Source: an uncultured Rhizobium sp. (lineage in GTDB: Bacteria; Pseudomonadota; Alphaproteobacteria; Rhizobiales; Rhizobiaceae). Taken from it: a stretch of 64,000 nucleotides of DNA. Shown here piece by piece: positions 33,016 through 41,516 of the stretch (within the stretch, counting starts at the first letter, position 1; each line of letters starts with the position of its first letter). The translations under genes and the position numbers were made by a program. The stretch covers positions 1 through 64,000 of the forward strand of contig CAMFHE010000021.1 of assembly GCA_945952045.1 (NCBI GenBank), written 5' to 3'. The notes under the pieces are model-generated. The model had not been told where the DNA came from, did not search any database, and saw nothing but the letters and a program-made list of their open reading frames with translations.

Positions 33016-33989
33016 CCGACGCACTCCTCGTCATCGAAAATCTCAACGTCTCCTATCGCGGGCACGGACGCGCGGCCCATATCCTCGACGGCGTCGATAT
33101 CGAGATCGGCCACGGCCAGTCCGTCGGCCTTGTCGGCGAAAGCGGCAGCGGCAAATCCACCGTCGCCTTCGCCCTGCTCGGCCTGCTGGCCGACAATGCC
33201 GAAATCTCCGCCGACCGCGCCGCCTTCGACGGGCGGCTACGCGATTTTGCCGCCCGCGAAACCGCCACGCTGCGCGGCACCGATATCGCCATGATCTTCC
33301 AGGATCCGATGACGGCGCTCAATCCGATGTTCACGATCGGCACGCAGCTCGTCGATATCCAGCGGCGGCGCTATCCGAAGGAAAGCCGGCGGTCGCTATG
33401 GGCGCGGGCGCAAGCCGTGCTGGCCGATGTCGGCGTGCAGGATGCGGCGGCGCGTATGCACCGCTATCCGCATGAGTTCTCCGGCGGCATGCGCCAGCGC
33501 GTGGTCATCGCCATGGCGCTGCTGGTCGAGCCGAAGCTTCTGATCGCCGACGAACCGACGACCGCGCTCGACGCCACGATCGAGGCGCAGGTGGTCGAGG
33601 TGCTGCACCGCCTGCGGCAGCGCACCGCCGCCTCGATGCTGGTCGTCAGCCACAGCATGGGCCTGATCGCCGAACTCTGCGACAGCGTCGTGGTGATGTA
33701 TGCGGGAACCGTGGTGGAAAGCGGCAAAGTGAGCGACGTGCTCCACCGCGCGCACCATCCCTATACCCGCGCCCTGCTTGCTTGCGAAATCGACCCCCAC
33801 GCCGCTTTCGATCCGTCGCAGGATCTCGCCACGATTCCCGGAAACGTGCCCGATCCCGCCAGGCGTCCGCAGGGATGCATCTTTGCCGCCCGCTGTCCTG
33901 CCCGTCACGATCGCTGTGCCGAAAGGCCGCCGCGACGACAGACCGGCAATGGCCAGACCTATTCCTGCTGGCTGGAGACCGCCCGATGA
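33012..33989 (+). CDS. Dipeptide-type ABC transporter ATPase (DppD-like)
   Basis: A 325-residue ATPase. Walker A is GESGSGKST, the signature is FSGGMRQR and Walker B is LLIADEPTTALD. A C-terminal oligopeptide-transporter domain ends with a cysteine cluster (GCIFAARCPARHDRC) typical of DppD/OppD. The ATG at 33012 is chosen by the ATGA overlap with the upstream permease; the frame itself is open much further upstream. Confidence 0.94.
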   Translation: MTDALLVIENLNVSYRGHGRAAHILDGVDIEIGHGQSVGLVGESGSGKSTVAFALLGLLADNAEISADRAAFDGRLRDFAARETATLRGTDIAMIFQDPMTALNPMFTIGTQLVDIQRRRYPKESRRSLWARAQAVLADVGVQDAAARMHRYPHEFSGGMRQRVVIAMALLVEPKLLIADEPTTALDATIEAQVVEVLHRLRQRTAASMLVVSHSMGLIAELCDSVVVMYAGTVVESGKVSDVLHRAHHPYTRALLACEIDPHAAFDPSQDLATIPGNVPDPARRPQGCIFAARCPARHDRCAERPPRRQTGNGQTYSCWLETAR

Positions 33990-34960
33990 CAACACCGGCG
34001 CTTGCACTCGACAATGCCGTGATCCGCTACGACCGGCTGACCGCCGTCGACGGGGTTTCGCTGGAAGTCCGGCGCGGCGAAACGCTGGGTCTCGTCGGCG
34101 AAAGCGGTTGCGGCAAATCTTCCGTGGCCCGCACCATCGCCGGCCTGCAGTCGCTGGCAAGCGGCACGCTTACGGTCGATGGCGAGGTGTTGCGGACGCT
34201 GCCATCCAAGCGCCGCCTCGATGCGCAACGCAAGATCCAGCTGCTGTTTCAGGACCCGACAGCCTCGCTGTCGCCGCGCATGACGGTCGGCTCCCTGCTG
34301 GCCGAGCCGTTGAAAATCCGCAGGGTCCATACGCCCGAAAGCCGGGCGCAGATCGTTGCGCTTGCCGAAAGCATCGGTCTTGGCGCGCAGTTGCTGTCGC
34401 GTTATCCGCATCAATTGAGCGGCGGGCAGGCGCGGCGCGTGGCGCTGGTGCGCGCGCTTGCCGCCGAACCGTCGATCATCGTCGCCGACGAGCCGACCGC
34501 GGGTCTCGACATTTCCATCCAGGGCGAGCTTCTCAACCTGCTGCGGTCGCTGCGCGACCGTCTCGGCCTCAGCTACCTGCTCATTTCCCACAATCTCAAT
34601 GTCATCGGCCGCGTTACCGATCGCGTCGCGGTGATGTATCTCGGCCAGATCGTCGAGAGCGGACCGACCGCCGCCTTGTTTCGCTATCCGGCCCATCCCT
34701 ATACGCGAGCGCTGCTGTCCGCCAATCTGACGCTCGATCCGTCGCGGCAAAGCCAGCGCATCGTGCTCTCAGGCGAGTTGCCAAGCCCCAGCAATCCGCC
34801 ATCCGGCTGTCGGTTCCACAAGCGCTGCCCGCTGGCGCAGCCGCGTTGCGCAAGCGACATCCCCGCTCTTCGCGCAGGCGAGGCCGGCCGCAGCGTCGCC
34901 TGCCATTTCCCGCTGACGGCTGAGCCGGTCGTCAGCGGTCCTCAGGCGATCGCGGGATAA
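33986..34960 (+). CDS. Dipeptide-type ABC transporter ATPase (DppF-like)
   Basis: A 324-residue ATPase. Walker A is GESGCGKSS, the signature is LSGGQARR and Walker B is IIVADEPTAGLD, with a C-terminal cysteine cluster GCRFHKRCPLAQPRC. Its ATG overlaps the DppD-like stop (ATGA). Its last 19 bases overlap, tail to tail, the end of the PhnD-like gene on the other strand. Confidence 0.94.
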   Translation: MTTPALALDNAVIRYDRLTAVDGVSLEVRRGETLGLVGESGCGKSSVARTIAGLQSLASGTLTVDGEVLRTLPSKRRLDAQRKIQLLFQDPTASLSPRMTVGSLLAEPLKIRRVHTPESRAQIVALAESIGLGAQLLSRYPHQLSGGQARRVALVRALAAEPSIIVADEPTAGLDISIQGELLNLLRSLRDRLGLSYLLISHNLNVIGRVTDRVAVMYLGQIVESGPTAALFRYPAHPYTRALLSANLTLDPSRQSQRIVLSGELPSPSNPPSGCRFHKRCPLAQPRCASDIPALRAGEAGRSVACHFPLTAEPVVSGPQAIAG

Positions 34961-35748
34961 CCATGGTGAACCGCAATCCGGTCGAACTCCGCCAGCATCT
35001 CGTAATCGGCATCGCCGAGCAGGCTGATGCCGCGCAGGGAAAGCGTATCGCAGGTCTCGGCAAGCGCGGGATCGGCGATGGTTTCGGCCAGCGCGCGGCG
35101 CAGAATGACGAGGTCCTTGGCGGGCGTCGTCGCAGCGGTGATGAAGGGCAGGCCCGGTCCCCTGACGGTTTCGGCCAGAATGCGCAGGCCGGCGACCCGT
35201 TCGGGATCGAAGCGCAGCGTGTTGCCGAAGGTCACGCAATCGATGGCCGCGACATCCGCCGCGCCGGAAGAAACCGCGTCGATGCTGGCGCGGTGCCCGC
35301 CGGTCTCGATGACGGAGGAGAAGAAGCGTCCATCGACGGCATGCGGCGCGATGCTGTGGCGCAGGAGATTATAGCCGGAATTGCTGCCCGGTTCGTTGAT
35401 CGCCGCGCGCGCCCCGCGCAGCTGAGCGATCGATTGCACCGGCGAGCCGGCATTGACGATGATGAAGCTGCATTTCAGCGGCCCCTCGCAACCTGGCAGG
35501 TCATAAACCGGCGACGCAACCAGCTGCACCTTGCCGCGCAGATGCCGGACGTAAGGATAGCCGCAGGTCTGGCCGAACAGCAGATCGGGGCGCAGCCATG
35601 CCTCGTCGTAACGGACATCGTCATCGAGAGCGTCCGGCGCATCCAGCCCGTAATCGCGGAGGCGGCGCCCCAGCGCCTCCCAGAGCTGCCGCGTCGCATG
35701 CGCGACCGGCGGCGGGCTGACATACATGGCGAGGCTGGCAATCGGCAT
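34942..35748 (-). CDS. PhnD/SsuA-like substrate-binding protein without signal peptide
   Basis: A 268-residue protein of the PhnD-like periplasmic-binding superfamily. Features are DLLFGQTCGYPYV, the ligand-loop text SPVQSIAQLRGARAAINEPGSNSGYNLLR, and GAADVAAIDCVTFGNTLRFDP. The start MPIASLAMYVSPPP follows a strong GGAGG at seven bases, and no hydrophobic leader exists before the binding domain. A cytoplasmic location is therefore likely, perhaps as an enzyme partner or sensor rather than a transporter component. It diverges from the FAD protein and shares its palindromic promoter region. Confidence 0.85.
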   Translation of the reverse strand: MPIASLAMYVSPPPVAHATRQLWEALGRRLRDYGLDAPDALDDDVRYDEAWLRPDLLFGQTCGYPYVRHLRGKVQLVASPVYDLPGCEGPLKCSFIIVNAGSPVQSIAQLRGARAAINEPGSNSGYNLLRHSIAPHAVDGRFFSSVIETGGHRASIDAVSSGAADVAAIDCVTFGNTLRFDPERVAGLRILAETVRGPGLPFITAATTPAKDLVILRRALAETIADPALAETCDTLSLRGISLLGDADYEMLAEFDRIAVHHGYPAIA

Positions 35749-35774
35749 CGGGAAACCTCCGGAAAGACAAGGCA

Positions 35775-35799
35775 AAAATCTATGCAATACATAGATTTT
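35775..35799. promoter_or_regulatory. Perfect 25-bp palindrome between PhnD-like and FAD-protein genes
   Basis: AAAATCTATG-N5-CATAGATTTT has two perfect 10-bp arms and a 5-base spacer (CAATA). It lies between divergent genes, 27 bases from the PhnD-like start and 33 bases from the FAD-protein start. A related copy precedes the transporter operon at 29508-29532. It is a strong operator candidate; no regulator gene is adjacent. Confidence 0.7.
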
Positions 35800-35832
35800 A
35801 ATCGCAACGGGATTTCGTTGAAAGGATAGATC

Positions 35833-37443
35833 ATGCGCCAGCGGTCAAACGATACAAACGCCGTTCCGGTCGGCACCACCGAGATCAACTGCGATGTACT
35901 GGTCATCGGCGGCGGCCCGGCCGGCTGTTGGGCGGCCTTGGAGGCGGTCTCCGGCAAGGCGCGGGTCGTTCTGGTCGACAAGGGCTATTGCGGCAGCTCC
36001 GGCGCGACTGCTTCGGCCGGCACCCAGATCTGGTATGTGCCGCCCGTGCCGGAAGAGCGCGAAGCCGCCATGGCGAGCCGCGAGGCCATGGGCGGCTATC
36101 TCTCCGAGCGCTCATGGATGAAGCCGGTTCTCGACAAGACCTTCGAAAACGTCAACCGGCTGGCGGATTGGGGCTATCCTTTCCCGGTCGACGACGCCGG
36201 CCAACAGCAACGCATTTCCGTGCAAGGACCGGAATATATGCGGCTGTTGCGGCGACGGGTGAAGAATGCCGGCGTCACCATTCTCGATCATCATCCGGCC
36301 ACCCATCTGCTGAAGGACGGGAAAACCGTGGTCGGTGCAAGTGGCTTGCGGCGGCAGGAGGGTGGCGACTGGATCATGCGCGCGGGCGCCGTGGTGCTGG
36401 CGACCGGCGGCTGCGCCTTCATGAGCAAGGCGCTCGGTTGCGACGTGCTGACCGGCGACGGCTATCTGATGGGCGCGGAAGCGGGGGCGGAACTGTCCGG
36501 CATGGAATTTTCCTCCGCCTATGCCATTTCGCCGGCCTTTGCCTCGATCACCAAGACCGCGCTCTATCGTTTCGCGCAGTTCTATCGCAGGGATCGCAGT
36601 CTGATCGAAGGCGCGGGCTCGGCGCGCGGCCGCTCGATCATCGCCCGGACGCTGCTGTCGGAACCCGTCCATGCCCGGCTCGACCTTGCCGAGACCGAGG
36701 AGGTGAAGACGATCCTGCGTCGCGCCCAGCCGAATTTCTTCGTGCCCTTCGACCGCCGTGGCATCGATCCGTTCAGCGAATTCTTCGAGGTGAAACTGCG
36801 CCTCGAAGGCACGGTGCGCGGCACGGGCGGGCTGGCGCTGACCGGCTTCGATTGCGCCACCACCGTCCCCGGTCTCTATGCCGCCGGCGACAACGCCACG
36901 CGCGAACCCATCTGCGGCGGTTTTACCGGCGGGGGCAGCCACAACGCCGCATGGGCGATGGCGACAGGCGCGTTTGCCGGCGCATCGGCGGCCGCCTTCG
37001 CGCAAGGCAGAACCGCACCATCAGCACCCGCCCCGCAGAAGCTTTCACCCGCGAAGAGCCAATGTGCAGTCGATCCGCAAGCAATCGTGAAAGCCGTACA
37101 GGCGGAGGTTTTCCCGCTCGACATCAATTATTTCCGGTCCCATGACGGTCTCTCCGCCGCCTTCGAACGGCTGAATGCCCTATGGGAGACGATCTCCTCG
37201 GCAACGACGGAAGACCCCGCCCAGACCTTGCAGCTACGCCAGGCGCAGGCGATGGTCGCAACCGCCCGGTTCATGTACCGCGCCGCGCTGGCTCGCACCG
37301 AAAGCCGTGGCATGCACCGTCGCGACGATTTCCCGAAACAGGACCCGGCCCAGCATCACCGCCTGATCGTCAGCGGGCTCGATACGATTTCCGTCAGGCG
37401 ACAGGCGGTCGATCCGGGCGTCTATCGCGAGGCAGCCGAATAA
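35833..37443 (+). CDS. FAD-dependent oxidoreductase (AprA/fumarate-reductase flavoprotein-like)
   Basis: A 536-residue flavoprotein of the succinate dehydrogenase/fumarate reductase/AprA superfamily. The FAD-binding start is CDVLVIGGGPAGCWAALEA, followed by VDKGYCGSSGATASAGTQ. A second FAD-contact block is VPGLYAAGDNATREPICGGF with GGGSHNAAWAMATG. No signal peptide or quinone-binding partner subunit is present. Its stop overlaps the ferredoxin start (TAATG), so the two form a translational pair like AprA and AprB of adenylylsulfate reductase. The substrate is not known. Confidence 0.88.
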   Translation: MRQRSNDTNAVPVGTTEINCDVLVIGGGPAGCWAALEAVSGKARVVLVDKGYCGSSGATASAGTQIWYVPPVPEEREAAMASREAMGGYLSERSWMKPVLDKTFENVNRLADWGYPFPVDDAGQQQRISVQGPEYMRLLRRRVKNAGVTILDHHPATHLLKDGKTVVGASGLRRQEGGDWIMRAGAVVLATGGCAFMSKALGCDVLTGDGYLMGAEAGAELSGMEFSSAYAISPAFASITKTALYRFAQFYRRDRSLIEGAGSARGRSIIARTLLSEPVHARLDLAETEEVKTILRRAQPNFFVPFDRRGIDPFSEFFEVKLRLEGTVRGTGGLALTGFDCATTVPGLYAAGDNATREPICGGFTGGGSHNAAWAMATGAFAGASAAAFAQGRTAPSAPAPQKLSPAKSQCAVDPQAIVKAVQAEVFPLDINYFRSHDGLSAAFERLNALWETISSATTEDPAQTLQLRQAQAMVATARFMYRAALARTESRGMHRRDDFPKQDPAQHHRLIVSGLDTISVRRQAVDPGVYREAAE

Positions 37444-37763
37444 TGATCGAGGTTCTGGATCGCGACGCCTGCACGGACTGCAATCTCTGCGTCCAGGTTT
37501 GCCCCACCAACGTCTTCGAGGCCATGCCGGAAGGACCGCCGCTGATCCTGCGGCAAGCCTCTTGCCAGACCTGCTTCATGTGCGAAGCCTATTGCCCGGT
37601 CGATGCCCTTTATGTCGATCCGGATGCGGAAGCCGTCCACGGACTGACGGTCGAAAGCATCCGTGCGGCCGATCTGTTCGGCAGCTATCGCAAGGCGATC
37701 GGCTGGCACAAGGACACCCGGCACCGCCGCCATATCGACGACCATTTCCGCCTGCCGCAATGA
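37443..37763 (+). CDS. 2[4Fe-4S] ferredoxin subunit (AprB-like)
   Basis: A 106-residue ferredoxin with two complete cluster motifs, CTDCNLCVQVCP and CQTCFMCEAYCP. The C-terminal 45 residues end in a histidine- and arginine-rich tail (WHKDTRHRRHIDDHFRLPQ). It is coupled to the FAD protein by a one-base overlap and should carry its electrons. AprB proteins are longer, so a new subfamily is possible. Confidence 0.92.
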   Translation: MIEVLDRDACTDCNLCVQVCPTNVFEAMPEGPPLILRQASCQTCFMCEAYCPVDALYVDPDAEAVHGLTVESIRAADLFGSYRKAIGWHKDTRHRRHIDDHFRLPQ

Positions 37764-37899
37764 GATCATGCGGCCTTTCGAGCCGGCCGCCGGCTATCGT
37801 GCGAGGCGCCGGCATTGCGGCGCCAACGGTCTGAAACCGTTCGGTCTGGTATTGCTGGCCGCAATCCCGCATGACGCCTCGCCCTGTCAGGACGTTCGC

Positions 37900-38652
37900 T
37901 CAGATCTGGACCTGACCTCCATCGACAAACATCTCGATGCCGTTGACGAAGGATGCGTCGTCCGAGGCCAGGAACAAAACCGCCTTGGCGATCTCTTCCG
38001 GTTTGCCAATACGGCCGGCCGGAATAAGGCTGGCGAGGTAAGTCTTCGTATTTTCAGCCGCCTCACCATGGCCAAACAGCTCATTGAGACCCGCCGTATC
38101 GGTAACGCCAGGGCTGATCGCATTGACGCGAATGTGGCGATCCTTGAGATCGAGGATCCAGTTGCGCGCGAAGTTGCGGATCGCAGCCTTTGTCGCCGAA
38201 TAGACGCTGAAAGCGGGCGTGCCGGAAACGCTGGTCGTCGAGGATGTGAGAACGATCGCCGCACCATCACGCAACAGCGGCAGAGCTTTTTGCACAGTGA
38301 ATAGCGTGCCCTTCACATTCGTATCGAATGTCCTGTCGTAATGTTCCTCGGAAATTGCCCCGAGCGGCGCCATCTCGCCGCCGCCGGCATTGGCGAACAC
38401 GACATCGATATGCGTGTGTTTTTGCTGGACGGCATCATAGAGACGATCGATATCGACGAGCTTGCTCATGTCGGCCTGGACGCCGACGACATCGCCGCCG
38501 ATATCGCTGACAGCCGCATCGAGCGCGTCCTTGCGGCGGCCGGTGATGAAGACGGAAGCGCCTTCCTTCGAGAAAGCCTTGGCGGTCGCCAGACCGATGC
38601 CGCTGGTGCCGCCGGTTACGATAACGACTTTGTTTTCGAATTTCCTGGTCAT
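37900..38652 (-). CDS. Short-chain dehydrogenase/reductase
   Basis: A 250-residue classical SDR. Cofactor motif TGGTSGIGLA is near residues 12-21, followed by NAG (FANAGGGEM), and the catalytic Tyr-Lys is in YSATKAA. An AAAAGGA ribosome site supports the ATG at 38652 over the longer frame. It diverges from a LysR gene, which is its likely regulator. Substrate is unknown; SDRs of this type with LysR partners often reduce quinones or aldehydes. Confidence 0.92.
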   Translation of the reverse strand: MTRKFENKVVIVTGGTSGIGLATAKAFSKEGASVFITGRRKDALDAAVSDIGGDVVGVQADMSKLVDIDRLYDAVQQKHTHIDVVFANAGGGEMAPLGAISEEHYDRTFDTNVKGTLFTVQKALPLLRDGAAIVLTSSTTSVSGTPAFSVYSATKAAIRNFARNWILDLKDRHIRVNAISPGVTDTAGLNELFGHGEAAENTKTYLASLIPAGRIGKPEEIAKAVLFLASDDASFVNGIEMFVDGGQVQI

Positions 38653-38739
38653 TGTGCTTTTCCTTTTGCGACGGCCGATTGCCGTTGAAAACACCATCGC
38701 AGCAGAACGCTGCTATCGGTAGTCAGCAAATGTGCTACT

Positions 38740-38763
38740 CATCGTTCCAAATGGAGAACGATG
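38740..38763. promoter_or_regulatory. 8-bp-arm dyad over ribosome site and start of LysR gene
   Basis: CATCGTTC-N8-GAACGATG is a perfect dyad. It includes the GGAG ribosome site and the first ATG of the LysR gene at 38761. It could be the LysR operator with autorepression, or an mRNA hairpin that hides the start. Confidence 0.45.
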
Positions 38764-39660
38764 ATGCGGTCCGATCTGAACGATCTTGTGTATTTCGCCG
38801 AGGTGGTCACTCATGGCGGCTTTGCAGCTGCCGGCCGCGCGTTGCGCGAGCCAAAGTCGAAATTAAGCCGACGTGTGGCGGGTCTTGAGACGCGTCTCGG
38901 CGTCAGATTGATCGAGCGCTCAAGCCGCCGTTTCAGGGTCACCGATGTCGGGCAATCCTTCTACGAGCGATGCAGGGCGATGCTGACGGAGGCGGAGCGC
39001 GCCGAAGCTCTTGTCGCGGAGGCACAATCGGAACCGCGCGGTCTCATTCGCATGAGCTGCCCGACGGGTATGGTCGAACCGATTTCCGCCCTCGTGACGG
39101 AATTTCTGGCGCGATACCCGAAGATACGCCTGCAGCTCGTGGCGATAGACCGTCCCGTCGATCTTATCGAAGAGCGCATCGATGTCGCCCTTCGCATCCG
39201 CACATCGCTTGACAGTGATGCGTCGTTGACCATGCGATCGATCGGGAATTCGCTGCGCATTCTCGTCGCCACGCCGCAGATTGCAAACCGCATCGGCACA
39301 ATCGACGATCTCGCGACCCAGCCGACACTTTCGACCACCGACGACCAGAGTGAGGTCAGCTGGTTTCTCGAAACCGACAACGGCCGCACGCATACGCTGC
39401 GACACGAACCGCGGATCGGATGTTCGGATTTTACTTCGATCAGAACCGCTGCCATTGCCGGGCTGGGCATCGCTTTATTACCCGATCACACCTGCAGGCA
39501 GGCATTGGACCAAGGAAAGCTCGCGCGCGTACTCCCTGAATGGCGTGGCATGAAGGGGCTGGTCCATCTGGTCTTCACGACACGCCGCGGGCTGCCCCCG
39601 GCGGTGCGCAAGCTCATCGATGCCATGGCTGCGGATTTTCCGAAAGACGCCTTGGCCTGA
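38761..39660 (+). CDS. LysR-family transcriptional regulator
   Basis: A 299-residue LysR protein with helix-turn-helix GGFAAAGRALREPKSKLSRR (about residues 19-38) and the effector domain of the AaeR/DmlR-like subgroup (RGLIRMSCPTGMVEPISALV). It diverges from the SDR gene with 108 bases between. ATG codons at 38761 and 38764 are both possible starts. Confidence 0.9.
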   Translation: MMRSDLNDLVYFAEVVTHGGFAAAGRALREPKSKLSRRVAGLETRLGVRLIERSSRRFRVTDVGQSFYERCRAMLTEAERAEALVAEAQSEPRGLIRMSCPTGMVEPISALVTEFLARYPKIRLQLVAIDRPVDLIEERIDVALRIRTSLDSDASLTMRSIGNSLRILVATPQIANRIGTIDDLATQPTLSTTDDQSEVSWFLETDNGRTHTLRHEPRIGCSDFTSIRTAAIAGLGIALLPDHTCRQALDQGKLARVLPEWRGMKGLVHLVFTTRRGLPPAVRKLIDAMAADFPKDALA

Positions 39661-39793
39661 TCGGCAGGCTTACGGACATTGCCGCCACCGTGTTTCACTG
39701 GCGCGCCGCAGATCGCGGCGCGCCATGGATTGGCGTAAAGCTGCCTGGCATGAAGAGGTTCGACGCTCTTAGACGTCGATGCCTTATTCGTGC

Positions 39794-40909
39794 TTACTTC
39801 GCGATCGGTGCGTAAGCGCCATTGCTCCAGCGGTTGATGTCGTAGCTGGCGTCCTTCAGGTCGCCCTTTTCGTCGAAGGTGACGGTGCCGACGACGGTGT
39901 CGATCGGCTGGCCGTTCTTCAAGGCGGCCGCGACCTTGGTCGGATCGTCGGAGCCGGCGCGTTCGATCCCTTGCGCGAAGGCCTGGATCACGGCGTAGGA
40001 AAACAGCGTGAAGCCTTCCGGCTTGAAACCGCCGGCCTTGATCTTCTCGGCGGCTTCCTTCGCCTCCGGCTTGGCCTGCGGATCGGATGGGAAGACGAAC
40101 AGCGTGCCTTCGCCGGCCGGGCCGGAGACCTGCCAGAATTCCGGCGAGGCGATGGAATCGGGCATGATCAGCTGGAACTTGTAGCCCTGCTCGGCGGCCT
40201 GGCGCAGGATCAGGCCGGCTTCGGGATGATAACCGCCGAAATAGACGACGTCGATCTTGGCGTCCTTCAGCTTGGTCACCAGCGCGTTATAATCCTTCTC
40301 GCCGGGATTGATGCTTTCGGCGAGCGCTTCCTTGAGGCCGCTGGCGTTCATGGTCTTGCGCACCGCATCGGCGACGCCCTGGCCATAGGCCGTCTTGTCA
40401 TGCAGCACGGCGACCTTCTTGCCGGCATATTGCTTGGCGATCCACGGGCCGATGAAGGCGCCCTGCGCGTCGTCGCGGGTGTAGAGACGCATGATGTTGG
40501 TCCAGCCCTTGGCGGCGGCATCGTCCGTCATGACCGGATTGGAGGAAGCCGGGCTCATCATCAGCGTGCCGTTTTCGGCATAGACGGCCGAGGCGGGAAT
40601 GCTCGAGCCCGAGCAGGCATGGCCGTCGACGAAATTGATGCCGCTCGCGGCAATGCGGTTGGCGACCGAAACGGCCTGTTTCGGGTCGCACTGGTCGTCT
40701 TCGAGCTGCAGCTTGATCTTGCGGCCCATCACGCCGCCCTTGGCGTTGATGGCATCGGCGGCCGCCTGCGCGCCCTGCCGGAACTGGTCGCCGATGGTGG
40801 CGAGCGGGCCGGTCAGCGGGCCGGCCACCGCAAATGTCAGATCTTCTGCGCGTGCGGCGGACCCTATGAGCAGGCCGATGGCCGTGCTGACGATCAGAAT
40901 GCGTTTCAT
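39794..40909 (-). CDS. Branched-chain amino-acid-type ABC substrate-binding protein
   Basis: A 371-residue LivJ/LivK-type binding protein with a signal peptide (MKRILIVSTAIGLLIGSAARA). Hallmarks are FAVAGPLTGPLATIGDQFRQGAQAA-type text, AVSVANRIAASGINFVDGHACS and VYFGGYHPEAGLILRQA. The ATG at 40909 follows GGGAG. No permease or ATPase genes accompany it. It lies 67 bases beyond soxG on the same strand, so it may supply substrate to the sarcosine pathway through a transporter encoded elsewhere. Confidence 0.9.
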   Translation of the reverse strand: MKRILIVSTAIGLLIGSAARAEDLTFAVAGPLTGPLATIGDQFRQGAQAAADAINAKGGVMGRKIKLQLEDDQCDPKQAVSVANRIAASGINFVDGHACSGSSIPASAVYAENGTLMMSPASSNPVMTDDAAAKGWTNIMRLYTRDDAQGAFIGPWIAKQYAGKKVAVLHDKTAYGQGVADAVRKTMNASGLKEALAESINPGEKDYNALVTKLKDAKIDVVYFGGYHPEAGLILRQAAEQGYKFQLIMPDSIASPEFWQVSGPAGEGTLFVFPSDPQAKPEAKEAAEKIKAGGFKPEGFTLFSYAVIQAFAQGIERAGSDDPTKVAAALKNGQPIDTVVGTVTFDEKGDLKDASYDINRWSNGAYAPIAK

Positions 40910-40976
40910 TGTCTCACTCCCTTTTTCGTTTTCGCCCGCACCAGCGCGGGCCGCTCTTTCCAAACCGACTGATACG

Positions 40977-41516
40977 CTAAACGCCCGCTTCTCCCGAAAG
41001 CAGGGGCTGGCATTCGAGCCATTCCCAGAGATAAGCGGCAAGCCCCCGCTCGACATGCACGCGCAGAGCCTGGGGTACTTCATGACAATAGACGGCGCAG
41101 GTCACGCCGCCAAACGGCATGACGGCGGACGGGCTGGCCTTGTCCGGATCGACCGTCACCGCCCGCGTCAGGAGATCGCGCACAACTTCGCCACGCATCT
41201 CCAGAATGCGCTGGCCCGAGCCGACAGTGGTCACGGCATAACCGGCCGCATGCCATCCATCCGCACATTCGCCCGGCGCGAGGCCGATGACAAGCATCCG
41301 GTCGCGAGCAAGGCGCACCGCATAGCGGTCGCCGAAGGCCATGCCGAACCCGCCGACATCGCGGCCGAGATCGTATTGCGCGAGAAACCGGGCGATATCG
41401 CCGCTGACAAGGCGTTGTGTCAGGCCGGTGACGGCGCGGATCGTGATGCCCGGCCCGTCGAGGCGGGCATTTGCCCAGTCCGGTTCCGGCCGCCATGTGC
41501 GGGAGAGGTCATGCAT
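40977..41516 (-). CDS. soxG: Sarcosine oxidase gamma subunit
   Basis: A 179-residue SoxG-like protein. It overlaps the alpha subunit gene by eight bases and ends the soxBDAG order. Conserved text includes GLAPGECADGWHAAGYAVTT and PFGGVTCAVYCHE. The gamma subunit completes the heterotetrameric sarcosine oxidase, which converts sarcosine, oxygen and tetrahydrofolate to glycine, hydrogen peroxide and methylene-tetrahydrofolate. Confidence 0.88.
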   Translation of the reverse strand: MHDLSRTWRPEPDWANARLDGPGITIRAVTGLTQRLVSGDIARFLAQYDLGRDVGGFGMAFGDRYAVRLARDRMLVIGLAPGECADGWHAAGYAVTTVGSGQRILEMRGEVVRDLLTRAVTVDPDKASPSAVMPFGGVTCAVYCHEVPQALRVHVERGLAAYLWEWLECQPLLSGEAGV

